DNA of 64,000 nucleotides from Helopsaltes ochotensis (lineage: Eukaryota > Chordata > Aves > Passeriformes > Locustellidae), in assembly GCA_013400155.1 (NCBI GenBank), contig VXBM01000058.1, positions 576,398 to 640,397 of the forward strand. The letters run 5' to 3'. The notes under the pieces were generated by a model. It was not told where the DNA came from. It saw nothing but the letters and a program-made list of their open reading frames with translations, and made no database searches. Positions within the stretch are counted from its first letter, which is position 1. The number at the start of each line of letters is the position of its first letter. Position numbers and translations under genes: made by a program. This document shows, piece by piece, positions 27,795 through 37,703 of this stretch.

Positions 27795-28271
27795 GTTACA
27801 TATTTGGGTAAGGTTTCCACGACAGGGATGCAATTTTTGTCAGGCTGCACAGAAAAACCAGTCATTGAATTGTGGAAGAAGCACACGCTCACCAGGGAGG
27901 ATGTTTACCCAGCTAATGCCCTTCTGGAAATTCGCCCTTTCCAAGTCTGGCTGCATCATCTGGACCTCAAAGGCGAGGCAACAGTGCACATGGATACCTT
28001 TCAGGTAGCACGTATAGCCTACTGCACTGCTGACCACAACGTCAGCCCAAACATCTTCGCTTGGGTCTATCGGGAGATCAACGATGACCTGTCCTACCAG
28101 ATGGACTGCCACGCTGTGGAGTGTGAGAGCAAGCTGGAGGCCAAGAAGCTGGCCCATGCCATGATGGAGGCCTTCAAGAAGACTTTTCACAGCATGAAAA
28201 GCGATGGCCGGATCCACAGGAACAGCTCATCGGAGGAAGTGTCTCATGAATTTGAATCTGACGATGGCTGA
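27795..28271 (+). CDS. PID1: PID1 terminal coding exon: phosphotyrosine interaction (PTB) domain protein
   Basis: The exon codes 158 residues and a TGA stop, and is essentially the whole PTB domain of PID1 (NYGGF4). With the 59 residues recalled for the upstream exons of the short isoform, the total is 217, the known length. PID1 is a cytoplasmic adaptor reported to bind the NPXY-bearing tail of LRP1 and to dampen insulin/IRS1 signalling and GLUT4 translocation. Numbered from the exon's first Val, the peptide shows the opening strand VTYLGK (1-6), the PTB core IAYCTADHNVSPNIFAWVYR (74-93), CHAVEC (105-110) and the C-terminal helix LEAKKLAHAMMEAFKKTF (114-131). A Ser/acidic tail SSSEEVSHEFESDDG ends the protein. 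The frame has no breaks. Compared with human from memory, only a few conservative changes appear, such as Phe to Tyr in DVYPAN. There is no in-exon start codon of relevance, since translation starts in an upstream exon outside the window. Confidence 0.97.
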   Translation, partial: VTYLGKVSTTGMQFLSGCTEKPVIELWKKHTLTREDVYPANALLEIRPFQVWLHHLDLKGEATVHMDTFQVARIAYCTADHNVSPNIFAWVYREINDDLSYQMDCHAVECESKLEAKKLAHAMMEAFKKTFHSMKSDGRIHRNSSSEEVSHEFESDDG

Positions 28272-29385
28272 CTGAACTCATTCACGGTTCAACAAAGGCA
28301 GAAATGGCTTAGGGAATGAGAGCTGATAGATGAATAAGCAACAATTGAAACTGGGTAATGAAAGGACTGCCAAACACTTGTCCGACCAGCTTTTTAAATC
28401 AGAAGAGCAATTTGGTACCTACAGATATGCATCATTAAAGTAATTACGTTGCATTGAAATCTGCTGCTGTTGTAAAAGTGAGAAAAAAAATCTCCCTCCC
28501 CCACCTCTGTCACCCACCCATCACTGTCCTATTCTCATCTCTGTAGTTCAGGTGCATACCATGAAGTACAGTCATTCCTGTTTGTCTTATGAGACTGGTC
28601 GGGCAGTTTTATTAGTTGCTTCTCTGGCATTCCTAGCTGTGGGCTGATGCTGATGCACAAGAGCAAGTGGGCCTGGAAAGCCCCAATGGTTCCCGAAGAG
28701 TCATTCCCACGATACATCACACAAGTCCTTTGACCGTACGTAGGTTAAGACAGCCATACATAGCCTTTTAGACTAATGGCCTGGCGTTCTGCAGTTAATT
28801 CACATTTCACAGATAAAAAATGAAAGATGCTTGTATGTACACATTATATCATATGCTATCCTTTATTTTATTCATTGTACCTATTTTCTTAATATACCTG
28901 CTGCCACATCTTTCACCCAACACCAGTAGTTGCAGTTTCAGACTATGTTCTGCAGGATACCAAAAAGGGGTGGGCAGAAATACTCCCTGGTGGCTGGGGG
29001 TTCAGCGAGTCAGCCCTGCTGTCTGTGCATTATTCCTATCGTGGTAGGATCTGCAGGAGGGGGGCCCCCTGGGAAGAGTTGAGGGACACTTGGGTGTGTC
29101 AGTGTTTGAACTGTGACTTTCCATCAACCTCAGGTCTGAGGAGATCCGAGCACAGTGGGCACAGCTCTGAGTCCCCACTTTCGGCATTGCTGGTCGAGCG
29201 ACCCTGGTGGGATGGGGCTGGCAGTGTCTCACCACACAGGGCTGCCTCACTGCAAAGATCAAAGGAAATGGTCCCTTAAGAGTCAGGTTTGAACATCTGT
29301 TCTGGTTGAGAACCTCATGTTAAGATTCCTGTACCTTTTCTTGTTCACAGATATACAGTCATGCCTTTCTTAAATGCAGATGTTT

Positions 29386-29402
29386 AATAAAACTCAAATA
29401 AA
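29386..29402 (+). promoter_or_regulatory. PID1: Tandem poly(A) signals (proximal)
   Basis: Two AATAAA hexamers occur at 29386-29391 and 29397-29402, 11 bases apart, about 1.1 kb after the PID1 stop. The downstream 40 bases are U-rich rather than GU-rich. Use of this site is plausible but not proven by sequence. Confidence 0.6.
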
Positions 29403-29742
29403 GGAAAAACTTGTTTCATTTAATATTTTTTAAGGCTGAGAGCAGATTAATAGTTTGCAAGTAATGCTGCTCCTTTGTACAATTTTGTTTGTAATTATGG
29501 TCATGTTAGGGGCACTAGGGCACCTTACAGAAGCCTTAAAAGAAAGCTAATCCAAGCAGATAGCTCTGTGTCTGTGTTTTGTGTCTCTGTGTTTGTATGT
29601 GAGAGTGTATGTGCGAGTCCAGTGGTAAAGCATGTAGATTGAGCATGGAGATATCTTGAGGAGGGCCCACACCTCTTGAAAATATGCTTGTTGCTTTACA
29701 ATGTATGTAAACTGTTCTCCAGCATAAATGCATTCATACTTT

Positions 29743-29748
29743 AATAAA
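29743..29748 (+). promoter_or_regulatory. PID1: Poly(A) signal (distal, likely main)
   Basis: AATAAA is followed by an A-rich stretch, then a clear GU-rich downstream element (CTGTGGGTTTGTGTAAGTTC and onward, from about 29800). It is the last well-formed signal before the G/T-rich run and assembly gap, so it probably sets the 3' end of PID1 mRNA. Confidence 0.65.
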
Positions 29749-29953
29749 AAAAAGTTTCAAATTAAACCTTGTTAGTTTTAAGCTGTCTTTCCAATGTAAA
29801 CTCTGTGGGTTTGTGTAAGTTCTGTGTTTATTTCATTTAGTGGAATGAAAATGTTAATTTATTTCCATTTAATTATTGCATCAGTCTTCGTAAGAATTGC
29901 TGTTAACATTTAAAAATTATTTTCTTTTCAATATTTAGGTTAATTATTGCTAT

Positions 29954-30056
29954 AAGGTTTTGTTTTGGTTTTGGGGGGGTTGTGTTTGTTGGTTGGTTTT
30001 GTTGGTTTTTTTGGGTTTTTTGTTTGGTCAATTGGGGGTTGGTTTTTTTTTTTTTT
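29954..30056 (+). repeat. G/T-rich low-complexity run at gap edge
   Basis: About 100 bases are almost entirely G and T on the + strand, including a seven-G run, several GGTTGG words, a five-G run and a terminal T run that abuts the gap. The strand asymmetry means a transcript reading through PID1 would carry the G/U-rich sequence, with many closely spaced GG pairs able in principle to form two-tetrad quadruplexes. It is the likely reason sequencing failed here. Confidence 0.85.
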
Positions 30057-30886
30057 NNNNNNNNNNNNNNNNNNNNNNNNNNNNNNNNNNNNNNNNNNNN
30101 NNNNNNNNNNNNNNNNNNNNNNNNNNNNNNNNNNNNNNNNNNNNNNNNNNNNNNNNNNNNNNNNNNNNNNNNNNNNNNNNNNNNNNNNNNNNNNNNNNNN
30201 NNNNNNNNNNNNNNNNNNNNNNNNNNNNNNNNNNNNNNNNNNNNNNNNNNNNNNNNNNNNNNNNNNNNNNNNNNNNNNNNNNNNNNNNNNNNNNNNNNNN
30301 NNNNNNNNNNNNNNNNNNNNNNNNNNNNNNNNNNNNNNNNNNNNNNNNNNNNNNNNNNNNNNNNNNNNNNNNNNNNNNNNNNNNNNNNNNNNNNNNNNNN
30401 NNNNNNNNNNNNNNNNNNNNNNNNNNNNNNNNNNNNNNNNNNNNNNNNNNNNNNNNNNNNNNNNNNNNNNNNNNNNNNNNNNNNNNNNNNNNNNNNNNNN
30501 NNNNNNNNNNNNNNNNNNNNNNNNNNNNNNNNNNNNNNNNNNNNNNNNNNNNNNNNNNNNNNNNNNNNNNNNNNNNNNNNNNNNNNNNNNNNNNNNNNNN
30601 NNNNNNNNNNNNNNNNNNNNNNNNNNNNNNNNNNNNNNNNNNNNNNNNNNNNNNNNNNNNNNNNNNNNNNNNNNNNNNNNNNNNNNNNNNNNNNNNNNNN
30701 NNNNNNNNNNNNNNNNNNNNNNNNNNNNNNNNNNNNNNNNNNNNNNNNNNNNNNNNNNNNNNNNNNNNNNNNNNNNNNNNNNNNNNNNNNNNNNNNNNNN
30801 NNNNNNNNNNNNNNNNNNNNNNNNNNNNNNNNNNNNNNNNNNNNNNNNNNNNNNNNNNNNNNNNNNNNNNNNNNNNNNNNNNNNNN
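30057..30886. other. Assembly gap (830 N)
   Basis: All bases are N. The left edge is a T run and the right edge is already inside a CR1 element, so part of the missing sequence is probably the upstream body of that CR1. Apparent long reading frames across this block are artefacts of N. Confidence 1.
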
Positions 30887-31464
30887 CTACACAGAAATGT
30901 TGTCAGCAGTGGTGTGGCACTAGCACCGGGGCAGTGACTGTCCCCCAGTGCTGGGCCCTGGTGAGGCTGCACCTCGAGAGTCTTGTGTATGATTTTGGGT
31001 CCCTCACTACACGACACTGAGGTGCTGGAGTGTGTCCAGAGCAGGGCAGTGGAGCTGGGAAGGGTCTGGAGCACAAGCCTGGTGAGGAGCAGCTGAGGGA
31101 ACTGGAGAAAGGAGGCTCAGGGGTACCTCACCATTTTCTACAACGCCCTAACAGGAGGTTGTAGCAAAGTGGGGGTTGGACTCTCCTCCCAGGTAACAAG
31201 TGATAGGACAAGAGGAAATGGCCTCAAGTTGTGCTAGGGGATGGTTGGATATTAGGGAAGTTTTCTTACCCAATAGTGTTGTCAAGCCCTGGAACAGGAT
31301 GCCCAGGGAAGTGGAGGAGTCACCAGCCCTGGAGGTATTTAAAAGCCATGTAGATATGGGGCTTAAGGACATGGTTTAGTGGTGCACTTGGAAGTGCTGG
31401 GTTAACAATTGGGCTCAATGATCTTAAAGATCTTTTCCAACCTAAACAATTCTGTGATTCTATG
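30887..31464 (+). mobile_element. CR1 LINE, 3' part with ORF2 end remnant
   Basis: This is the longest CR1 copy visible. After the gap it shows the degenerate end of the reverse-transcriptase frame (a GTGACTGTCCCCCAGTGCTG block, then GGTGAGGCTGCACCTCGAGA). The 3' UTR follows, with GGACAAGAGGAAATGGCCTC, CAAGCCCTGGAACAGGATGC, GGAGGTATTTAAAAGCCATG, GACATGGTTTAGTGG and the terminus ATTCTGTGATTCTATG. The coding part is broken and there is a small internal deletion before GGAGAAAGGAGGCTCAGG. The 5' end lies in or beyond the gap. Confidence 0.95.
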
Positions 31465-34400
31465 TATTTGATTTTTAATTAAGATCTTTCTTCTAATGTG
31501 TTGGGACCTGCTGAAAACATACTGTCTCCCTAAGTCATCTGCCAGCGTGGGTTGAGTGAAGAATACCTTTGTTGGGGTTTTTGCTGTTGTCTTTTCATTT
31601 TTATTTTCTTATACAGAACAGTCTACATTTTTGTTTTACAGATGTACTGATTTACAGTGGTTTGGGGAGTTCTCCCAAAGGTATTTGATACTGTGGCATC
31701 TGTGATAATTCCTTAGCAATTGGAGGCTGTGGATTAGCTAAGAATTCTGCATGATAAAAATAAAATATAAAGGAGAAAATTCTAGTCTTTTTACTAGAAA
31801 ATCAGGCTCTTTGAAACATAAACCATCTATTTTCTAATAGTTCAAACATGCAAGGGAATATGAGGGAATGTGAACTTAGTTTGTCTTTGAAAACATGAGA
31901 TTTGAAAAATAATCAGTATCATGAGTTTGGATCCTTAGATAATTTGGAATTCAGGCCAAATCTCTCTGCATTATCAATTCCAAATGTGTGATGCCATTTA
32001 CAAGGAGAAATGCTTTCAATCCTGAATTGCTAGCATAGCAGCTATCACTGATTATCAGTTGCCAGTAGATACTGGAATGAAATATCAAGTTAAACTTTTC
32101 CTTCAATTAATCTGCTGGAAAAGAAGAATCATAAAGTTTCCATCAGGAGTAGTTTCCAGTTGGCTAAAGTTGTTCCTGTTCAACTACAAAGAGTCCAGTT
32201 TTGGATCTCACTGCATCCCGCTGTGGGTTGATGAGTTCCTTCAGTGTCAGCCAGGAAAACATGTTAAAGGATTTCTTTCCCTCTTGTGCTTCTAGGGGAG
32301 AGTGGAAAGGGTCTGAGTATCTCTGTGTTATTAGGAGTGTGGAAAAAATGGAGAGCATTAGGTCATTACACCTCAACACCACTACATAACATCACCACAG
32401 TTATGTCAAGGTGATTTTCACACTTTTTCTAACTACCTCAAGAGAAACTGTTACTCTGTATAGAGTAGATTTCTTCAGTTTCCAAGCTCTGAAGTCTAAA
32501 TATCTTCTGTTCCTACCAAGTCTTCTGTGGAGCTGTGAGTGAGTGGTCGTGCCATGGGGAGAGCAACACTCCATGCTAGTGAGCACAGATTGCCTGAAGA
32601 CTGCTTAAATGTGCATGGGGCTTTTATCCCAGGGGGATGGAGAAAGGCAGAGAGTGATTTCTTTCATGTTTAAACTCAAAGGCCCCTAAGAACAGCTGAA
32701 TGTTTTGTTTTGTTAAAAAAAAAAAAGAAATAACCAAAAACACAACAACAACAACAAACCAAAACCCCAAACAAAACCCTCTGCAGCTGGTTCCACTCCT
32801 CAGCTTTCCTGTAGTGAATGACTTCAGTTTTACATGAAAAAGCAGTTGGATTTTGCCAATGACTTTAATTTTCCTAAAACTTACAAATAAAATGGTATGT
32901 GATTGAGAAGCTTTTGATACAGTGGCAACCCCATATCGGTCTCTTGGAAAACTTTAAATATGTTATTCTCAGAAGTTTTGAGACTTCTATATCAGTGAAT
33001 TCACAGTGAATTTTATTTAAGTTGTAAGATTATCTGTGTGTCTGTATATACATGTATGGATATATATATTCATACATATCTGCACACACACTTCTTGAAA
33101 CATGATGCTTAAATATTCTCTGTATGATGGACACATGTAACAGTAGGTGGATGTGTGAAGGCAGTCTTGCATGTTAGTCTTGAGATGAATGGTTTACCTA
33201 TTAAAAAGTTCTCCCTTTTTCAGTATGAAGCAAATTAAATTGTTTATCTACATATGTGTTATTTACCACCAGAGCTGTCCCACTCCATTCCCAGTTAGTA
33301 GCTCTAAGAATGATACATGGTTGGGCTCATTTTTACCTGTGGCAGTGAATTATTAATCTGCGTGTAATTGGGAAGTGATAATTATGATAGTTGTCCTGTA
33401 GACCAGAGTTTCCAGTTAGAGAATTTATCCTTTAGTGAATGTAGAGAGATTCATTATACCTTTCTTCTAATGTAATTTTAAACAAATACAGGGTGTTTTT
33501 TAAAGTTCCTTTTTAGTTAATCTCCATTAAAACGCTTCCTCTCCCAGTGTGTCATTGATCATCACTGGCTGGGGAAAGGCAGGGTTGTCCAGGGGGGTCG
33601 TCCCTCCCACCCCAGCAGGACACAATGATACTGTGCTCCTGTGCTGCAGCACAGAGCGTCTGCTTTGATTTGCTTGAAGTTCGGGAAGACCTGTCTTGTG
33701 TGGCTGCAGTTCATTGTAAGCGCTGCGAGAATTTCTGCAGTTAGGCTTGTAATTAATTTTGATCAGGGTTGTCAAAGCAGGTACAATGATTTACTGAGAA
33801 CAGTTGTATGTTTGGAGAGATGTTACCATGTCTGCTGTGGTGCCTTCTCTGAAAAAGGGTTGTGAAATGAGTTGGAAGCACAGGTGTGATGCACATGCTG
33901 ACTGTGCTGCAAATGGGATGAGCTGGTAATGGGCTGGTAATCCTGGGGGAGAGGGTGGGAGGGCACAGCAAGGTCCCAACTCTGATGGCAAAGGAGTGAC
34001 TCTTAATTACTGTAGCTGTCACATGGTGCAGAATCAGTGTCCCTTCTCCATGGGGTTGTTAAGTGCAGGCTGGAGCATCTCTCTCCTTCCCAACTTTCAC
34101 CATTGGAGTGTGAAGCTAGCACTGGGTAGTAACTCTTACCTGTAAGGCTTCGATGTGCGTTGTGTTTTACATTCTCTGTTATTTTCCTGCAAATCTTATT
34201 GCTCCTGAAAAGAGAGGAAACATTATAATCCTATGAATAATGCATCATGTCGCTGGTATGTTTTCCTGAGGGCAGTATAGATTTTCTGAGGATGATGGAC
34301 AGGAGTGGATTTCATCCTTAGCGAACTGTAATTTTATACATTTAGGTCATGTGAATGTGAAAAAGTGTGTTATTCCTATTTCAAATTTGTTATTTCAATT

Positions 34401-35440
34401 TAGTTACCTCTCATTTAGAGAGTAGAAGTAGTTTTAGACATAATTACTGAGGATATAATTAATCAAGGTTTTCTTGCACAGTTGGGTTAAATTGTTGTGG
34501 CTCAGTGCTCAGTACCATGCCAGTGCTCCTGGCTCAGTCTCATCTTTAATGGATTCCAGACCTCATGGTTTCAAGTAACAACAGTTTTTCCAGATCCCAA
34601 GACAATAATGAAATACACAGAGGAACTTCAAAGGAAACTCTTCTAGAAAGGAAAAATGAGGTTAAATGATGATAGTCAACTGCGGGATATTTTTATGTCC
34701 ATAAAATATGTCAGACCTCTTCCATGCAGGAACAGGTGAAATCTGAAACTGTGCTTGACTAATAGACCATGCTTCACATCTGCCCATGCTCTCCTAAATG
34801 GGTTGGGACCTGATTTTCTCTGGACTTTCCAAGTATGTTTCTCTGTGGCTTTTTGAGTCAGCTCTGACCACACAGATAGCAGCATTTGTGCGTCCCTTCC
34901 CTGTTTCTAACAGTTCTTGCTGTTAGGTAGCAACGGAATGACCTGGGATGAGCTGGAGGCAGGTCTGTGTGAGGGGAGCTGCGGGATCCCTGCACCCACT
35001 GCTCTGCCCCGGCCTGGCCGTCCTGCTCTGCCTGTCCCTGGTGTCCCTGTGAGGAGGTGCCTGTCACTTCCAATGAGCCCTGATCTGCTCCCTGGGCCAT
35101 TGCAGTGTCTTCTGCAGGTAGTGTGCTCTGATTAAATTTGTGCACCTGTCAGAAAAATGCATTGTTCCCTACCGGTGCTGTGGAAGTGTGTGTAGGGTAA
35201 TGCACTGGGCTGTGCTGAGCAGAGAGGGAAAGGCTCCTTCCTGCAGTCTTCAAAGTTTAACTGACAATAATTGCCCAGCGTTTGGTAATTGATTCATTAC
35301 AGGTCTCTGCTGGGGTGCATCCACCTCTTTCCCGCCGCAGTTCATTAATGCCTCGGTGTCAGAGTTATGGTCCCAGTGGGCTCACGTGTGTCCGGGGCAC
35401 CAGCCACCAGCAGGGCACACGGGAACACACGTGGGGCCAG
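31465..35440. other. Intergenic sequence downstream of PID1, no gene seen
   Basis: No recognisable exon, RNA gene or CR1 copy was found. Simple sequence is present at 32714-32779 (A run then CAA/CAAAA-rich) and at 33034-33092 (TG/TA alternating with an ATATATAT core and a CACACAC end). The only reading frames are short and without recognisable similarity. Confidence 0.6.
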
Positions 35441-35712
35441 GACAGCGCTGTCACTGCCGGCTGTGGGTGCTCCTATGGGACAGCGCTGTCACTGCCGGCT
35501 GTGGGTGCTCCTGTGGGACAGCGCTGTCACTGCCGGCTGTGGGTGCTCCTGTGGGACAGCGCTGTCACTGCCGGCTGTGGGTGCTCCCACGGGACAGCGC
35601 TGTCACTGCCGGCTGTGGGTGCTCCCAGGGGACAGCGCTGTCACTGCCGGCTGTGGGTGCTCCCACAGGACAGCGCTGTCACTGCCGGCTGTGGGTGCTC
35701 CCACGGGACAGC
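35441..35712 (+). repeat. 38-bp minisatellite, seven full copies
   Basis: Units start at 35441, 35479, 35517, 35555, 35593, 35631 and 35669, each exactly 38 bp. Six bases of an eighth unit follow at 35707. The first 33 bases are identical in all seven copies, and differences are confined to bases 34-37. Each unit opens with the perfect 12-bp palindrome GACAGCGCTGTC, then ACTGCCGGCTGTGGG and GTGCTCC. Because 38 leaves remainder 2 on division by three, an open frame through one unit is open in all three + frames. That explains three overlapping frames of 139-169 codons here; none looks like a real protein. Each unit carries two constant CpGs in an otherwise CpG-poor setting. Confidence 0.97.
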
Positions 35713-37361
35713 CAAGCCACAGGCTGGGGTGCCTGGCAGGCCGGTGGCTCTGCAGCTGTTTGCAGGGAGAAGTGATGCTGAGCCGTGCTGAGCACAGTTT
35801 GGTGCAGCAGATCTCAGCATTCTCTGTACCTTACTTACAGGAATCCTAATTTGTGCCATTATAAAGGTTAAGAACAGAGCATTTCAGCATGGTTCACATT
35901 TTGCCTGCACGCTGCAGTGGGTCTCAGCTAATTCAGCAGCAGTGGTTTGTTCTGCTTGAAATCCTGGAGAATGGCTCCTCTCCCGAGGTATTTCTTCCGA
36001 CTTAATTGCCAAGTTATAGTGAAATATGAGGTTCGTTGTTGTCTGCTGGAGCACTGGGGATTCTGTTTTGTTGGCACATTTTTCATGACCTTGTGTCAGC
36101 AGCATAACTAGGCTATGAGATAATTTGTATGCTTTAGATGAGCAGCTGTGTGCATCTTAGCCAGAGAGAGAAGCAAGTGTGATCAATTCAGTGGAGTTAA
36201 TCAGGTAAAACAGAGAATTAACTCTAATCTTGCAGATTAAGTGATGTCAGACCATGCAAGATGTGTGTAAATGTCATGCAGGTGGAAATCAAAATGATCT
36301 GAAGTACTATACACCCAGATTCAATAGAAAGGAGAAAAACAATAGCTCCAAATGTTGAAAAAATTTCTACAACCATTTAACAGCTGAAAAAAAAAAAAAA
36401 AGTGTTGTACCTTTATTTCCCTGTGATGCTTTGATTCAGCAATGGCTTTCCACTTCATTTCCAAATAAAATAGTTTTGAGGTTGTAAAGAGGGAGGATTG
36501 CTCTGCTCATCTCTGTGCTGTTGCAGACGCCCCACAGTTATCACAGGGTTTTGGAAGCTATTGGATTTACTGACATTTTGTTGGCAACAGGGCTGAGGGT
36601 TTATTAGTATAGGAAAACCAGAAGGAGCAGACTTGCAATGGTGTCTGCTAATCCTTAAACTGCATTTCCTGTGGAAAGCGTGTGAGTAGCTTCAGGAAAC
36701 AGTGGAGGACAGATTCTGCACTGGCCTTTGCCCTGCAGAAACCATCCTGTATGGGAGATAACTGATGCTTTAACATGAGACCTGGAGACCTCTGAGATGT
36801 CATCCTGAGGAGACAGTGATTTAGCATTAGCTCTGATAATCACAGCATTTTTCTTACATATTTGTGATAAAAATAAATGATTGTGTTTTCAGTATGTAAT
36901 ATCTGGGTGGGGAAGTGTGGTCTTCTCTCTTTTTTAAATTCCAGTTTTTGGAAAACTGGGAATTACCTTGAGCAAAATATATAGGGTTATTTAGCATTTG
37001 AAATTAGGAAAAGCAGCAAAAGCATGTTATTAAATCTGCATTTATTGAGTTTTAATGAGTCACATGTCTTCCTGAGTATCCTTGGCAGCTCACATGGTTT
37101 GGGTGCTTCTGTGCAGGAGTACGAAAAATACAAGGGAAAAAAAATGCCCCTATGGTTTATTATAATAATGCAATTATTGTAACTTAGAGTGTCTGGTGAG
37201 GTGTCACCTCCCCCCTCTTTCTGTCTCATGCTCCCAGAGGAGAGAAAGGTAGTGGGGATTGGCCAGTTCTCCATCCACCTTCCGGAGATGGTGTGATCAG
37301 AGGTGGCTCCACTGTCCAAACTAAGCCATGGTACAAATCTTCCCCAGCATCAACTCATATT
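35713..37361. other. Intergenic, no gene seen
   Basis: No exon, RNA gene or dated repeat was recognised between the minisatellite and the next CR1. An A run of about 15 lies at 36387-36401, but nothing upstream of it resembles a processed pseudogene or retroposon. Confidence 0.55.
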
Positions 37362-37703
37362 TTGGTTAAAGAGATCTTAAATATGATCTAGTTCCAACTC
37401 CCTGCCTTGAGCAGGGACATTTTGCACCAGGCCAGGTTGCTCAGGGCCCCTATCCAACATGGCCTCTGACACTTCCAGGGATGGGGTATCCACGGCTTCT
37501 CCAAGGAATCTGCCAGTGCTCACCACCCTCCCAGAGAAGAATGTCTTTCTAACATCAAATCTATATCTCTCCTCTTTTAATTTAAAACTATTCCTAGCAC
37601 TCTCTGCCAGTGTAAAGTTCCTCCACATTTTTAATAAGCTCCCCTCAAGTACTGGAATGCTGCAATGAGGTCTCCCAAGAGCATTCTCCAGGCTCATCTC
37701 CTT
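37362..37703 (-). mobile_element. CR1 LINE fragment, reverse orientation
   Basis: On the + strand the order is the complement of a CR1 3' region: ATGATCTAGTTCCAACTCCC, GAGCAGGGACATTTTGCACC, CCAGGTTGCTCAGGGCCCC, CACTTCCAGGGATGGGGTAT, CAAATCTATATCTCTCCTC, GAATGCTGCAATGAGGTCTC and CATTCTCCAGGCTCATC. About 340 bp are preserved. The terminal ATTCTATG-type repeat is degraded. The consensus matches the subfamily of the 53.0 and 63.7 kb copies. Confidence 0.93.

Larger units (their letters stand above)
28272..29770 (+). other. PID1: PID1 3' untranslated region
   Basis: The region between the PID1 stop and the last good poly(A) signal is read as 3' UTR. It contains no reading frame with recognisable similarity. 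It includes a U/G-rich segment at about 29566-29620 (repeated TGTGTCTGTG-like words), which resembles binding sequence for UG-preferring RNA-binding proteins. It also includes an AU-rich patch around 29415-29432. The exact cleavage point is inferred to lie some 15-25 bases after the 29743 signal. Transcripts ending at the 29386/29397 signals would be about 350 bases shorter. Confidence 0.7.

Noticed and set aside
27840..28217. 125-codon antisense frame over the PID1 exon
   Set aside because: It is the shadow of a conserved GC-richer coding exon, with no promoter or family match.
29960..31074. Frames of over 300 codons on both strands
   Set aside because: They span the 830-N gap and consist mostly of unknown residues.
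35282..35849. Three overlapping + strand frames of 139-169 codons with Cys/Leu/Trp-rich repeats
   Set aside because: They are a mathematical by-product of a 38-bp tandem unit with no stop in any phase. No protein family is recognisable.
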